A stretch of DNA of 64,000 nucleotides from Nocardioides marmoriginsengisoli (lineage in GTDB: Bacteria; Actinomycetota; Actinomycetes; Propionibacteriales; Nocardioidaceae). Below the pieces are notes generated by a model. The model worked only from the letters and a program-made list of their open reading frames with translations, was not told the origin of the DNA and did not search any database. The stretch's first letter is position 1. The number at the start of each line of letters is the position of its first letter. This document shows, piece after piece, positions 51,300-60,870 of this stretch. The translations under genes were made by a program, and so were the position numbers. Location: the NCBI RefSeq assembly GCF_003725695.1, contig NZ_RJSE01000003.1:343127-407126 (forward strand). The letters run 5' to 3'.

Positions 51300-52136
51300 T
51301 CAGTCGGCCTTCGGCCTCTCCACCGCCCGGAACGTGAGCGCCCGGTCGCCGCGGGTGACCGTCAGCGACCGCTCCTCGATCGAGTAGGTCGTCGCGCCGC
51401 GCAGCACCTCGTGGATCGCGTCCTGGACCTCTTCCTGACCCCGGCCGATGCACGCCACCAGGGTCGTGGACCGGTCGCCCCAGACGATCCGGTCGCCGTC
51501 CACCGCGGCCGGGCCGCTGCCGCTGTTGCAGCTGTCGTCGACCAGCGCCTCCCCCGCCTCGGTGATCCGGAAGGACGCCTTCAGGCCCTCGGGGACAGAG
51601 CTGGCGGACTCCCCGGAGACGATGCCGTCCAGCACCCACTCGGTCCCGACCAGCGGCTTGTCCGGGGACACCGACGCCCGGTCCGCCAGCGCGAGTACGA
51701 CGACGCCCGAGATCAGCGCGGCGTCCTTCCCGGTGGTGAACTGGACCGGCTTGTCGAACAATCCGGCCACCCAGGTGTCCTGGGCCATCAACGGCGCCGC
51801 GCAGCCCATCTCCGTCGTCGCCAGGTCGGTCACGGTCATCCGGGTGCCCTCCAGGCGGAAGGTGCCGCTCATCGTGTTGCAACCGGCCGTGACGATCAGC
51901 CGGTCGCCGTCCAGCCGCAGCCGGATCTCGCTGCCCTTGACCAGGTCCCGCGGCACGCCCTTGTCGGTGACCCCGGTGACGACGTACGTCGCGTGGTGGC
52001 CGTTGGGCAGCAGCCCCGGGTCCAGCGCATCCGGGCCGCCCCGGGCCGAGGGGTCGTCCTGGTCCCCGCATCCGACCAGGACGATCGACAGGCAGGCGAG
52101 CAGGACGGAGAACACGGTGAACCGCGGGTTCCTCAT
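51300..52136 (-). CDS. META domain lipoprotein
   Basis: 278 residues from ATG 52136. Signal peptide FTVFSVLLACLSIVLVGC with lipobox LVGC. Two META-like (HslJ) domains: the first with LDGDRLIVTAGCNTMSGTFRLEGTRMTVTDLATTEMGC near 72-110, the second with LVGTEWVLDGIVSGESASS and ITEAGEALVDDSCNSGSGPAAVDGDRIVW. The paired cysteines probably form disulfides. META proteins are linked to stress or envelope stability. It is inserted between cdsA and rlmN, which are direct neighbours in many relatives. Confidence 0.85.
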   Translation of the reverse strand: MRNPRFTVFSVLLACLSIVLVGCGDQDDPSARGGPDALDPGLLPNGHHATYVVTGVTDKGVPRDLVKGSEIRLRLDGDRLIVTAGCNTMSGTFRLEGTRMTVTDLATTEMGCAAPLMAQDTWVAGLFDKPVQFTTGKDAALISGVVVLALADRASVSPDKPLVGTEWVLDGIVSGESASSVPEGLKASFRITEAGEALVDDSCNSGSGPAAVDGDRIVWGDRSTTLVACIGRGQEEVQDAIHEVLRGATTYSIEERSLTVTRGDRALTFRAVERPKAD

Positions 52137-52183
52137 GCCGGTACGACGCCGCCCGGGCCGAACCGGTTCCCTCCCGGGCGCGA

Positions 52184-53062
52184 TCAGGTGAAGACGCAGT
52201 AGTGCAGCAGCAGCCAGATCGGGGCGATCGTGGCGAGCAGCGAGTCCAGCCGGTCCATCAGGCCGCCGTGACCGGGGATGATCTGGCTCATGTCCTTGAT
52301 GCCGAGGTCGCGCTTCATCACCGACTCGACCAGGTCGCCGAGGGTCGCCATCACGACGGCGATCAGGCCGAGCGCCACGCCCACCCAGAGGTCGCCGTCG
52401 AGCCAGGCCACCAGGCCGATCCCGGCACCGACGCAGGCGATCGCCGAACCGGCGAAGCCCTCCCAGGACTTCTTCGGGGAGATCACCGGGGCCATCGGGT
52501 GCTTCCCGAAGAGCACCCCGGCGATGTAGCCGCCGATGTCGCTGGCGATCGTCACCCCGATGAACGCGACGATGCCCTTGACCCCGTCGTCGAGGTGGTC
52601 GGTGGTCGTCCAGTCGCCGCCCTCGGCGAGCATCAGGGCCACGAACGACCCGAGGAACGGCACGTAGATCAGGGTGAACACCGCCGCGGAGGCGTTCTGC
52701 ACGAAGCCCTCGACGCCGCGGCGCAGCAGCCACAGCATCACCACCAGCGCCGTCACCGCGGTCGCGGTCACCAGCGCCGGCGCACCCCAGAAGTAGGCCA
52801 CCGCGACCATCACCGCGCCGCCGACCATCAGCGGCTGCTCGGGGATGTCGATCTGCTTGGCCAGCAGTCCGCGGTGCAGCTCCCAGATCGCGACCACCAC
52901 GGCCGTGGCGACCACCAGCATGAACGCGCTCTTGAAGAAGAACAGCGAGCCGGCGATCACGGACAGCAGGACGACGGCCGAGCCGATGGCCGCGGGCAGG
53001 TTGCGGCCGGCGCGGCCGTGGTCCTGCGGCGGCGCGGGCGAATCCGCTGCGGGTGAGGTCAT
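52184..53062 (-). CDS. cdsA: phosphatidate cytidylyltransferase (CDP-diglyceride synthase)
   Basis: 292 residues with 7-8 membrane segments. Makes CDP-diacylglycerol for phospholipid synthesis. The family signature is complete: SDIGGYIAGVLFGKH, ISPKKSWEGFAGS, LGDLVESVMKRDLGIKDMSQIIPGHGGLMDRLDSLL. A 25-residue proline/alanine-rich N terminus precedes the first segment. It follows frr by 28 bp. Confidence 0.95.
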   Translation of the reverse strand: MTSPAADSPAPPQDHGRAGRNLPAAIGSAVVLLSVIAGSLFFFKSAFMLVVATAVVVAIWELHRGLLAKQIDIPEQPLMVGGAVMVAVAYFWGAPALVTATAVTALVVMLWLLRRGVEGFVQNASAAVFTLIYVPFLGSFVALMLAEGGDWTTTDHLDDGVKGIVAFIGVTIASDIGGYIAGVLFGKHPMAPVISPKKSWEGFAGSAIACVGAGIGLVAWLDGDLWVGVALGLIAVVMATLGDLVESVMKRDLGIKDMSQIIPGHGGLMDRLDSLLATIAPIWLLLHYCVFT

Positions 53063-53090
53063 CGTGGTGAGTACGAGGTCGTCAGGGTCC

Positions 53091-53648
53091 TCAGACCTCG
53101 ATGAGCTCGGCTTCCTTGTTCTTGAGCATCTCGTCGATCTCGTCGGTGTGCTTCTTGGTCAGCCCGTCGAGCCGCTTCTCCGCACCGGTGACGTCGTCCT
53201 TGCCGGCCTCGCCGTCCTTCTCGAGCTTCTCGAGGTCCTGCTTGGCGTTGCGGCGGATGTTGCGGACGCTGACCCTGCCGTCCTCGGCCTTGCCCTTGGC
53301 GATCTTGATGTACTCCTTGCGGCGCTCCTCGGTGAGCTCGGGGAAGACGCACCGGATGGACTTGCCGTCGTTGGACGGGTTCACGCCGAGGTCGGACTCG
53401 CGGATCGCCTTCTCGATGGCGGGCATCGCGGTCACGTCGAACGGCGCGATGATGATGATCCGGGCCTCCGGCGCCGTGAACGAGGCGAGCTGCTGGATCG
53501 GGGTCTGGGTGCCGTAGTACTCGGCCGTCAGCTTGGAGAACATGCTGGGCGCGGCACGGCCGGCCCGGATCGCCGCGAACTCCTCCCGGGTGGCGCCGAC
53601 GGTCTTGCCCATCTTCTGGTCGGCCTCGTTGAGGATCTCGTTGATCAC
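53091..53648 (-). CDS. frr: ribosome recycling factor
   Basis: 185 residues, standard length. Splits post-termination ribosomes with EF-G. Family stretches: [51 protein letters not shown] and [31 protein letters not shown]. The start overlaps the pyrH stop by 4 nt. Confidence 0.97.
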   Translation of the reverse strand: MINEILNEADQKMGKTVGATREEFAAIRAGRAAPSMFSKLTAEYYGTQTPIQQLASFTAPEARIIIIAPFDVTAMPAIEKAIRESDLGVNPSNDGKSIRCVFPELTEERRKEYIKIAKGKAEDGRVSVRNIRRNAKQDLEKLEKDGEAGKDDVTGAEKRLDGLTKKHTDEIDEMLKNKEAELIEV

Positions 53649-54394
53649 TGCTTCTCCTTCTCCGTGCCCGACGCCGAATGCGTCTTCGGGCTTCCTACCA
53701 GCGTGCCGATCTTCTCACCCTGCACGACCTTGAGGATGTTGCCTTCCGGCTCCATTCCGAACACGATCATCGGCAGGTCGTTCTCCATGCACATCGCGAA
53801 CGCGGTCGCGTCGGCCACCTTCAGGCCCTTCTGCAGGACCTCCTGGAAGGTGACCTCGTCGTACTTGATCGCGGTCGGGTCCTGGCGCGGGTCGGCGGTG
53901 TACACCCCGTCGACGCCGTTCTTGCCCATCAGCACGACCTCGCACTTGGTCTCCAGCGCGCGCTGGGCGGCGACCGTGTCGGTCGAGAAGTACGGCATCC
54001 CGGCGCCGGCGCCGAAGATCACGACGCGGCCCTTCTCGAGGTGCCGGATGGCCCGGCGCGGGATGTACGGCTCCGCGACCTGACCCATCGTGATCGCGGT
54101 CTGGACCCGGGTCTCGATGCCCTCCTTCTCCAGGAAGTCCTGGAGGGCCAGGCAGTTCATCACGATGCCGAGCATGCCCATGTAGTCGGCGCGGGCCCGG
54201 TCCATGCCGCGCTGCTGCAGCTCGGCGCCACGGAAGAAGTTGCCGCCGCCGGTGACCACGGCGACCTCGAAGCCGGCCCGCTGCACAGAGGCGATCTCGC
54301 GCGCGATCCCGGCGACGACGTCGGGGTCGACACCGACCTTGCCGCCGCCGAAGACCTCGCCGGAGAGCTTGAGCAGCACCCGCTTGTACGTCAT
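53645..54394 (-). CDS. pyrH: UMP kinase
   Basis: 249 residues. Phosphorylates UMP to UDP; amino-acid kinase fold. Visible are [56 protein letters not shown] and [17 protein letters not shown] 54394 has GAGGGAGA upstream. A strong hairpin separates it from tsf, so it likely starts a pyrH-frr-cdsA unit. Confidence 0.97.
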   Translation of the reverse strand: MTYKRVLLKLSGEVFGGGKVGVDPDVVAGIAREIASVQRAGFEVAVVTGGGNFFRGAELQQRGMDRARADYMGMLGIVMNCLALQDFLEKEGIETRVQTAITMGQVAEPYIPRRAIRHLEKGRVVIFGAGAGMPYFSTDTVAAQRALETKCEVVLMGKNGVDGVYTADPRQDPTAIKYDEVTFQEVLQKGLKVADATAFAMCMENDLPMIVFGMEPEGNILKVVQGEKIGTLVGSPKTHSASGTEKEKQ

Positions 54395-54437
54395 GACTTC
54401 TCCCTCGGCGTGGTCGGATTCGTTCGAACATGCGAGA

Positions 54438-54479
54438 AGGCCGGTCCGATGATGGTGGTGCTGCTCATCGGACCGGCCT
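54438..54479 (-). terminator. strong tsf/pyrH intergenic hairpin
   Basis: AGGCCGGTCCGATGA (54438-54452) pairs perfectly with TCATCGGACCGGCCT (54465-54479) across a 12-nt loop, 48 nt after the tsf stop on the minus strand. It marks the end of the rpsB-tsf operon. Confidence 0.8.
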
Positions 54480-54526
54480 CCTCGTCTTGGTCTGGCGCTC
54501 AGTATCCCTGATGGGAACCGTGCAGA

Positions 54527-55339
54527 TCAGGCTCCCACTTCGAACCGGACGAACCGGGTCACGGTGATGCCGGCCTCGTCCAGGATCGCCTTGACCGACT
54601 TCTTGGAGTCGGTGACCGACGACTGGTCGAGCAGCGCGACGTCCTTGAAGAAGCCGTTCAGACGACCCTCGGCGATCTTCTCGATCGCGGCTTCGGGCTT
54701 GCCCTCCTCGCGAGCGATCGCAGCACCGATCTCCCGCTCCTTGGCGACGACGTCCGCGGGGACCTCGTCACGGGAGAGGTACGTCGGCTTCATCGCGGCC
54801 ACCTGCATCGCGGCACCGCGAGCAGCGTCGGCGTTGTCGCCGTCGTACTCCACGAGGACGCCGACGGCGGGCGGCAGGTCGGCGGCACGCTTGTGCAGGT
54901 AGACCACGGACTGACCGCCGAAGTAGGCGACCTGGCCGAGCTCGATCTTCTCGCCGATGCTGATGGCGAGGTCGTTGACGACCTCGCCGACGGTCTTGCC
55001 GTCGAGCGCGACCGCCTTGAGGGCATCGGTGTCAGCAGCCTGGGCCGCGTTCGCGGCGTCCGCGATCTTGGCGGCAGCAGCGATGAACGCCTCGTTCTTG
55101 GCGACGAAGTCGGTCTCGCTCTTCAGCTCGACCAGCGCACCACCGGAGTGGGCGACCAGACCGGCGGTGGCCTCGCGCTCGGCACCGCGCTCGGCGGCCT
55201 TCTTGCCGAGCTTGATGCGGAGCAGCTCGCTGGCCTTGTCGAAGTCGCCGTCGGCTTCCTCGAGGGCCTTCTTGCAGTCCATCATCCCCGCGCCAGTCAG
55301 CTCGCGGAGCTTCTTGACGTCAGCAGCGGAAATCGCCAC
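54527..55339 (-). CDS. tsf: elongation factor Ts
   Basis: 270 residues. Nucleotide exchange factor for EF-Tu. The UBA-like N terminus is [44 protein letters not shown] lies at the contact with EF-Tu. GTG 55339 is 3 nt after the rpsB stop, so it is co-translated. A hairpin follows. Confidence 0.97.
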   Translation of the reverse strand: MAISAADVKKLRELTGAGMMDCKKALEEADGDFDKASELLRIKLGKKAAERGAEREATAGLVAHSGGALVELKSETDFVAKNEAFIAAAAKIADAANAAQAADTDALKAVALDGKTVGEVVNDLAISIGEKIELGQVAYFGGQSVVYLHKRAADLPPAVGVLVEYDGDNADAARGAAMQVAAMKPTYLSRDEVPADVVAKEREIGAAIAREEGKPEAAIEKIAEGRLNGFFKDVALLDQSSVTDSKKSVKAILDEAGITVTRFVRFEVGA

Positions 55340-55342
55340 GCC

Positions 55343-56305
55343 TCAGGCCTCCTTCGTCTCGTCGGTCGCCTCGGCGGCCACGGAGGGCGCCTCGTCGGCA
55401 ACGACCTCGGCGGCCGGAGCCTCGGCAGCGGAGACCTCGGCGGCGGGAGCCTCAGCAACGGGAGCCTCAGCAACGGGGGCCTCGGCAGCAGGAGCCTCAG
55501 CAACGGGGGCCTCAGCAGCGGCCTCGGCGGGCTTGTCACCCTCGAGCAGGTCGCGCTCCCAGTCTGCCAGCGGCTCGTCGGCACCGATCGGGGCGTCGCC
55601 CTCGGTCTTCGCGCCGGAGCGGGCGATCAGGCCCTCGGCGACGGCGTCGGCGACCACGCGGGTCAGCAGGCCGACCGCGCGGATCGCGTCGTCGTTGCCC
55701 GGGATCGGGTAGTCGACCAGGTCCGGGTCGCAGTTGGAGTCCAGGATCGCGATGATCGGGATCTTCAGCTTGCGCGCCTCGTCGACCGCGAGGTGCTCCT
55801 TGTTGGTGTCGACGATCCAGACGGCGGACGGGGTCCGGCCCATCTCGCGGATGCCGCCGAGGGTCTTGTCGAGCTTGACGTGCTCCCGCTTCATCTGCAG
55901 GAGCTCCTTCTTGGTGCGACCCGAGCCGGCGACGGTGTCGAAGTCGACGTCGTCGAGCTCCTTGAGCCGGCTGATCCGCTGGCTCATGGTCTGGAAGTTG
56001 GTGAGCATGCCGCCGAGCCAACGCTGGTTGACGTAGGGCATGCCGACGCGGGTGGCCTGCTCGGCGATCGCTTCCTGGGCCTGCTTCTTGGTGCCCACGA
56101 ACATGATCGTGCCGCCCTTGGCCACGGTGTCCTTGATGAACGCGTAGCTGGTGTCGATGTACGACAGCGACTGCTGCAGGTCGATGATGTAGATGCCGTT
56201 GCGCTCGGTCATGATGAAGCGCTTCATCTTCGGGTTCCAGCGACGGGTCTGGTGCCCGAAGTGGACGCCGCTCTCGAGGAGCTGGCGCATGGTGACGACT
56301 GCCAT
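55343..56305 (-). CDS. rpsB: 30S ribosomal protein S2 with an extended repeat tail
   Basis: 320 residues; the core (1-~245) is a normal S2 ([27 protein letters not shown] ... [12 protein letters not shown] ... [27 protein letters not shown]). After it comes a tail of about 60 residues made of [13 protein letters not shown] repeats, alanine-, proline- and glutamate-rich and presumably disordered. ATG 56305 has AGGAAG upstream. A long leader (about 240 nt) with a palindrome precedes it. First gene of the rpsB-tsf operon. Confidence 0.97.
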   Translation of the reverse strand: MAVVTMRQLLESGVHFGHQTRRWNPKMKRFIMTERNGIYIIDLQQSLSYIDTSYAFIKDTVAKGGTIMFVGTKKQAQEAIAEQATRVGMPYVNQRWLGGMLTNFQTMSQRISRLKELDDVDFDTVAGSGRTKKELLQMKREHVKLDKTLGGIREMGRTPSAVWIVDTNKEHLAVDEARKLKIPIIAILDSNCDPDLVDYPIPGNDDAIRAVGLLTRVVADAVAEGLIARSGAKTEGDAPIGADEPLADWERDLLEGDKPAEAAAEAPVAEAPAAEAPVAEAPVAEAPAAEVSAAEAPAAEVVADEAPSVAAEATDETKEA

Positions 56306-56527
56306 TGTTCTGCTTCCTGTTGTGGACCGTGAGCATGCTGACGCACGCGGGTCCGATTTTCAGTTCGATGCAGGCACTGGGTGTTGCTGAGGCCTGCCCT
56401 GACGCCTGCGTGAGAACCTGACCTGAGCGACCGGGGTCGATCGGGACTGAAAGTCCTCACCCGCGGTGTTCCGGCTCCCAGGAAGCAGTGCTTCTGGAGG
56501 GCGGCACGGTTTGCGGGCGTGCGAAGT

Positions 56528-56543
56528 CAACCCGTACGGGTTG
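56528..56543. promoter_or_regulatory. 16-bp perfect palindrome near the rpsB transcription start
   Basis: CAACCCGTACGGGTTG is its own reverse complement. It lies 10 bp downstream of the predicted -10 box, at or just after +1. It may be an operator or the base of a leader hairpin. Confidence 0.5.
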
Positions 56544-56552
56544 CTGAGCAGG

Positions 56553-56582
56553 ATTCTAGCCGTGGCCCGGGCCGGTTGTCGA
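56553..56582 (-). promoter_or_regulatory. rpsB promoter
   Basis: On the minus strand, -35 TCGACA (56577-56582) and -10 TAGAAT (56553-56558) are 18 bp apart, a good match to the housekeeping consensus of high-GC actinobacteria. Confidence 0.6.
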
Positions 56583-56691
56583 AACGCGTCCGGGGGCGCC
56601 GGCGACGCACAACCCAGGCAGCACCGGGGGTTTTCCACAGGACGAGGCGGCGCGCACCTCGGAGCGGGCCGTCCCGGACCACCCTGGGGCG

Positions 56692-57144
56692 ATGTTCGCA
56701 CTCCTCGCCTCCGTCCTGACCGCACTCGGCACCTGGCCGCTGGTCCCCCAGCCCGAGGTGGTCGCCCCGTTCGCTCCCCCGCTGCACGCCTGGTCGGCCG
56801 GGCACCGCGGCGTCGACCTGCTCGGCTCCCCCGGTCAGCCGGTGCGAGCCGCCCTCGGCGGGAGGGTCACCTTCGCCGGGACCATCGCCGGACGCGGGGT
56901 CGTCGTGGTCGGCCACGGCGCCCGGCGTACGACGTACGAGCCGGTGCGGGCGACCGCGGCCCGCGGTGCCGAGGTCGGCACGGGCGAGCAGCTCGGGACC
57001 CTGGAGCCCGGCGGAAGCCACTGCTTTCCGCGGACCTGCCTGCACTGGGGCCTGATCGAGCAGGACCCGGACGGGGGCGAGGTCTATCGGGACCCGCTGA
57101 CGCTGCTCGGTCTCGGGCCGGTGCGGTTGCTCCCCCTGGAGTGA
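56692..57144 (+). CDS. M23 family (LytM-type) metallopeptidase
   Basis: 150 residues. Short exported protein: hydrophobic N terminus MFALLASVLTALGTWPLVPQP, then the peptidase domain with HRGVDLLG (zinc His and Asp), VVVGHGARRTTYEPV and HWGLIEQ (final zinc ligand). It is small for the family and lacks a cell-wall-binding module. Cysteines in HCFPRTCLHW may pair. Expected to cut or bind peptidoglycan peptides. Its place opposite rpsB matches Rv2891 in mycobacteria. Confidence 0.88.
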   Translation: MFALLASVLTALGTWPLVPQPEVVAPFAPPLHAWSAGHRGVDLLGSPGQPVRAALGGRVTFAGTIAGRGVVVVGHGARRTTYEPVRATAARGAEVGTGEQLGTLEPGGSHCFPRTCLHWGLIEQDPDGGEVYRDPLTLLGLGPVRLLPLE

Positions 57145-57178
57145 GCGCACCGGCCGCCCCGGCCAGGCGCTGGGGTGA

Positions 57179-58099
57179 TCACGCCCGCGGGTGCGCCAGG
57201 TGGTACGCCTTCCGCAACCGGTCGGTGGTGACGTGGGTGTAGATCTGGGTCGTCGCCAGCGACGCGTGCCCGAGCATCTCCTGGACGGTGCGCAGGTCGG
57301 CCCCGCCCTCCAGCAGGTGGGTGGCAGCCGTGTGGCGCAGCCCGTGCGGCCCCAGGTCGGGGGCCCCGGGCACGTCCTCCAGGCGCCGGTGCACCATCGA
57401 TCGTACGGCGCGCTGGTCGATCCGGCCCCCGCGAGCGCCGAGGAACAGAGCCGCTCCGCTGCCCGGCACGAACAGCACCGGCCTCGCCTCGGCCAGCCAG
57501 CGCCCCAGCGCCTGATCCGCGGGCAGCCCGTACGGGACGGTCCGCTCCTTGCGCCCCTTGCCGAAGACCCGGACCACCCGGCGGGACCGGTCGACGTCGT
57601 CGATGTCGAGAGTGCACACCTCGCCGACCCGGGCGCCGGTGGCGTAGAGCAGCTCCAGGATCGCCACGTCGCGGAGGCCGACCGGGCTGCCGTCGTCGGC
57701 TTGGGACGCGGCGGCGTCCAGCAGCGCTCGTGCCTGGGTGACGTCCAGAGCCGGCGGCAACGGCTTGTGCGCCTTCGGGCTCCCCAGCTGGGCTCCGGCG
57801 TCGGCGGTCGCGCGGCCGGTGCGCAGCGCCCAGGCGGTGAAGACCCGGACGGCGGTGGCGCGGCGCGCCATCGTGGTCCTGGCCTTGCCGAGCGTCTGCT
57901 GGTTGGCCAGCCAGCTGCGCAGCGTCCGGATGTCGAGGTCGTCGAGGCGGGTGCAGCCCAGCGCGGCCGCGTGCGTGAGCATCCCGGAGAGGTCGCCGAG
58001 GTAGGCGCGCACCGTGTGCGGCGTGAGGTCGCGCTCGGCGACCAGGTGCCGCTCGTACGCCGCCAGCGCGGTCGCGAACTCCTCCGGAAGGTCCTGCAT
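57179..58099 (-). CDS. xerC: tyrosine recombinase XerC
   Basis: 306 residues. With XerD, resolves chromosome dimers at dif. N-terminal SAM-like core-binding domain 1-~100; catalytic residues are Arg in ATGARVGEV, Lys in the KGRKERTVP turn, HxxR in HGLRHTAATH, His in GHASLATTQ and the nucleophile Tyr in IYTHV. It is in its conserved chromosomal place beside dprA, with no phage genes around. ATG 58099 with TAGGGT 6 nt upstream. Confidence 0.94.
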   Translation of the reverse strand: MQDLPEEFATALAAYERHLVAERDLTPHTVRAYLGDLSGMLTHAAALGCTRLDDLDIRTLRSWLANQQTLGKARTTMARRATAVRVFTAWALRTGRATADAGAQLGSPKAHKPLPPALDVTQARALLDAAASQADDGSPVGLRDVAILELLYATGARVGEVCTLDIDDVDRSRRVVRVFGKGRKERTVPYGLPADQALGRWLAEARPVLFVPGSGAALFLGARGGRIDQRAVRSMVHRRLEDVPGAPDLGPHGLRHTAATHLLEGGADLRTVQEMLGHASLATTQIYTHVTTDRLRKAYHLAHPRA

Positions 58100-58105
58100 C
58101 CCGCC

Positions 58106-58111
58106 ACCCTA
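58106..58111 (-). promoter_or_regulatory. leaderless -10 (TAGGGT) of xerC
   Basis: TAGGGT on the minus strand, 6 nt (GGCGGG) before the xerC ATG, overlapping the dprA stop. Confidence 0.45.
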
Positions 58112-59275
58112 CGGAGGCTCGAGCGCCATCCCGGGAAGACGCGGCGGGTACCGCGCGGACCGAAGTCGCCATCGTCCGCCCGCACGCTCGACGAACCCGG
58201 CCTCGTCGAGCCGCCCCAGGGCCTCTCGCACCACCGAGTCGGTCAGGCCCGCCGTGCGCGCGATGCTCCGCGACGACGCGCCGGCAGCGACCGGGACCGC
58301 GTCCAGGACCTGCCGCTGCAGGTGGGTCAGCCGGTCCCGGGCGTCCGCCGGCGCCTGTGCCGACGGCAGGGTGTGGGCGCCCGCCGCCGAGACCGCCTCG
58401 AGTACCTCGGCGCCCCGGGTGACCAGCAGGGCGTCCCGCGCGCGGATCAGCTGGTGCACGCCTTGCGAGGTCGCGCTGGTGACCGGGCCGGGCACGCCCA
58501 TCAGCAGCCGGCTGAGACCGGACGCCCAGTTGGCGGTGTTCAGCGCTCCGCTGCGGACCGCCGCCTCCACGACCACGGTGCCGCGGGTCAGCGCCGCGAT
58601 CAGCCGGTTGCGAGCCAGGAACCTGACCTTCATCGGCGCCCACCCCGGGGCCGCCTCCGAGACCACCAGACCGACGTCGGCCAGGTACCGCAGCAGCTCG
58701 GCGTGGGCAGCCGGGTAGGCCCGGTCGACGCCGCACGCCAGCACCGCGACCGACGGGCCGCGCACCGCGAGCGCGCCCCGGTGCGCCGCCTGGTCGATCC
58801 CGAAGGCCGCGCCCGAGACGACACCGACCTCCGCCTCGGCCAGCGCGGCACCGATCTCGCCGGCGACCCCGGTCCCGTAGGTCGTGGCCGAACGCGCGCC
58901 CACGACCGCCACCGAGCCCGCGCACGCCTCGTCGAGCCGGAGCGGCCCCCGGACCCAGAGCCCGATCGGGACGCCGCCGCGCTCGTGCAGGACCGGTCCG
59001 TTGCCCAGGTCGTCCAGCCCGACCGGCCACTCGTCGTCGAGCGGCGTGACGAACCGGATCCCGCGCCGGGTGGCCGCCGCGACGACGTCCTCGACGCGGG
59101 TCGAGCGCAGCCGCTCGGTCAGCGAGTCGCGCAGCTCGCCGTGCTCGTCCTGGTCCCGCAGGGCGGCCAGCACCCGGGACGCCCCGAGATCGGCGACCAG
59201 CCCGGTCAGCCGGGGATCGCCCGGCTCGCCGATCAGGCTGAGCAGCAGCCTGGCCTCGCGTTCCGCGGTGCTCAT
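58109..59275 (-). CDS. dprA: DNA-processing protein DprA
   Basis: 388 residues from ATG 59275, which overlaps the yifB stop. Loads RecA on incoming single-stranded DNA. The Rossmann-like DprA core has SVAVVGARSATTYGTGVA, VVSGAAFGIDQAAHRGAL, ACGVDRAYPAAHAELL, ARNRLIAALTRGTVVVEA and SGALNTANWA. A C-terminal winged-helix region (about 320-375) follows. Translated with yifB; the yraN-yifB-dprA order is conserved in actinobacteria even where natural competence is unknown. Confidence 0.94.
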   Translation of the reverse strand: MSTAEREARLLLSLIGEPGDPRLTGLVADLGASRVLAALRDQDEHGELRDSLTERLRSTRVEDVVAAATRRGIRFVTPLDDEWPVGLDDLGNGPVLHERGGVPIGLWVRGPLRLDEACAGSVAVVGARSATTYGTGVAGEIGAALAEAEVGVVSGAAFGIDQAAHRGALAVRGPSVAVLACGVDRAYPAAHAELLRYLADVGLVVSEAAPGWAPMKVRFLARNRLIAALTRGTVVVEAAVRSGALNTANWASGLSRLLMGVPGPVTSATSQGVHQLIRARDALLVTRGAEVLEAVSAAGAHTLPSAQAPADARDRLTHLQRQVLDAVPVAAGASSRSIARTAGLTDSVVREALGRLDEAGFVERAGGRWRLRSARYPPRLPGMALEPP

Positions 59276-60870
59276 GCCGAGCGCAGCGAGGCCGGCGTGA
59301 TCATCGCGTGCTCCAGGACCGACCCGCGACGCAGCCGCAACGCCACCTCCAGCTCGTCCGTCCCTGGTCGGTCGACGCCGCGCAGGTCCGCCACCGACCA
59401 GGCCACCCGATGGACCTTGGTCGCTCCCCGCCGGGTCAGCCTGCCGCCGTAGACCTCGCGGTCGAGCCGCTGGCTCGCCACCGGGGTCAGCGGCCAGTCG
59501 GCGCTCAGTGCCGGTCCGGGGGCGTGCGCGTTGAGCCGCCAGCCGGTGCCGGCGTACCGCTCCCGCTGTCGGTCTCGGGCCGCGGCAACCCGGGCCAGGA
59601 CGACGGCCGAGGTCTCCGGCGCAGCGAACCGGTCTGCCAGCTCGTGGCGGCCGACCGGCTCGACGATCCGGGTGATGTCGATCCGGTCGGCGATCGGCCC
59701 GGAGATCTTGCGACGGTACTCGCGGCGCCGCACCTCCGAGCAGATGCACTGGTGGTCGCGGGATCTGGCCGAGTACTCGCCACAGGGACACGGATTGCAG
59801 GCCAGCACCAGCATCCCCGAGGCCGGGTAGGTGGCATCCTCGTCGCCCCGGGCGATGCTGATCTCGCCGCTCTCCAGCGGTTGCCGCAGCGCCTCGACGA
59901 TGTCGGCGGGGAGCAGCGGGAACTCGTCCAGGAAGAGCACGCCGTGGGTCGCCTTGCTGACCTCACCGGGACGCACCCTGCCGGTCCCGCCGCCGAGGAT
60001 CCCGGAACGGGACGCGGTGTGGTGGGGCGCGCGGAACGGCGGCCGGGTGAGCACGCCGCTCCCCGGCGGCAACCCGCCGCAGAGCGAGTGGATCGCCGTC
60101 AGCTCCAGGGACTCCTGGACGTCCAGGTCCGGCAGGATCGTCGGCAACCGCTCCGCGAGGGTGGTCTTGCCGGCCCCCTTGGCACCGGAGAGCAGCAGGT
60201 GGTGCGCCCCGACGGCGGCGACCTCCAGCGCGAACCTGGCATCCGCCATCCCGAGGACGTCGGCCAGGTCGATCGCCTCGTCACGCTCCTCGGCGCGACG
60301 CGGGAGCAACGGCTCGCCGGTCGGCGGCTCGACCGGCGGTGCGTCCGGGATCTCCTCACCGGCGAGCAGCGAGACCACCTGGCGCAACGAGCGGACGCCG
60401 TACACCTCGACACCCTCGACCAGGGCGGCCTCGCCCACCTGGGGCTCGGGCACGACCACCCGGGTGATCCCCCGGGCGGCCGCCGCCATCACCATCGGCA
60501 GCACCCCGGGCACGCACCGGACCCGGCCGTCGAGGCTCAGCTCTCCGATCAGCACCAGGTCGCGGAGCGACGCGGCATCGGGCTTGCCGACGTCCGCGGC
60601 CAGCACTCCGATCGCGATGGCGAGGTCGAAGTGCGGGCCGCGCTTCGGGAGGTCCGCCGGCGAGAGCAGGATCGTCGTGCGCCTGGTGGTCGGCCAGTGG
60701 AAGCCGCTGTTGTCCAGCGCCGACCGGCACCGCTCCCGGGCCTCGTTGATGGAAGCGTCCGGCCTGCCGACCAGGGCCGTGCTCGGGGTTCCCTGGCTGA
60801 TGTCCACCTGGACGTCGACGACGTGGCCGACGGCGCCCTGGAGCGACACGGTGCGCGCGCTGGCGAACAT
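59272..60870 (-). CDS. YifB/ComM family AAA+ Mg-chelatase-like ATPase
   Basis: 532 residues from ATG 60870. ComM relatives are helicases that extend branch migration during recombination of taken-up DNA. The N-terminal Lon-like domain (FASARTVSLQGAVGHVVDVQVDISQG) is followed by the Walker A GAKGAGKTT near 233 and Walker B VLFLDEFPLL. The cysteine cluster CNPCPCGEY ... CICS is a family zinc-binding feature. The start overlaps the yraN stop by one base (TGATG). Confidence 0.93.
   Translation of the reverse strand: MFASARTVSLQGAVGHVVDVQVDISQGTPSTALVGRPDASINEARERCRSALDNSGFHWPTTRRTTILLSPADLPKRGPHFDLAIAIGVLAADVGKPDAASLRDLVLIGELSLDGRVRCVPGVLPMVMAAAARGITRVVVPEPQVGEAALVEGVEVYGVRSLRQVVSLLAGEEIPDAPPVEPPTGEPLLPRRAEERDEAIDLADVLGMADARFALEVAAVGAHHLLLSGAKGAGKTTLAERLPTILPDLDVQESLELTAIHSLCGGLPPGSGVLTRPPFRAPHHTASRSGILGGGTGRVRPGEVSKATHGVLFLDEFPLLPADIVEALRQPLESGEISIARGDEDATYPASGMLVLACNPCPCGEYSARSRDHQCICSEVRRREYRRKISGPIADRIDITRIVEPVGRHELADRFAAPETSAVVLARVAAARDRQRERYAGTGWRLNAHAPGPALSADWPLTPVASQRLDREVYGGRLTRRGATKVHRVAWSVADLRGVDRPGTDELEVALRLRRGSVLEHAMITPASLRSA

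Larger units (their letters stand above)
56306..56691. promoter_or_regulatory. 386-bp divergent region: rpsB leader and promoter, M23 peptidase promoter
   Basis: Reading the minus strand, the rpsB promoter lies at 56553-56582 and a transcript would carry about 240 nt before the ATG. Within it are a 16-bp palindrome (56528-56543) next to the start point and GC-rich short inverted repeats. No open reading frame with coding character was seen. At the other end, CACCCT stands 6 nt before the M23 ATG and may be a weak leaderless -10. Confidence 0.5.

Noticed and set aside
55410-55530. Short tandem repeats resembling a repeat array
   Set aside because: They are in-frame codons of the [10 protein letters not shown] tail of rpsB; the repeats are imperfect and have no spacers, so this is not CRISPR.
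57179-58099. Tyrosine recombinase as evidence of a mobile element
   Set aside because: It is XerC in its conserved place next to dprA, with no phage, plasmid or attachment-site features around.
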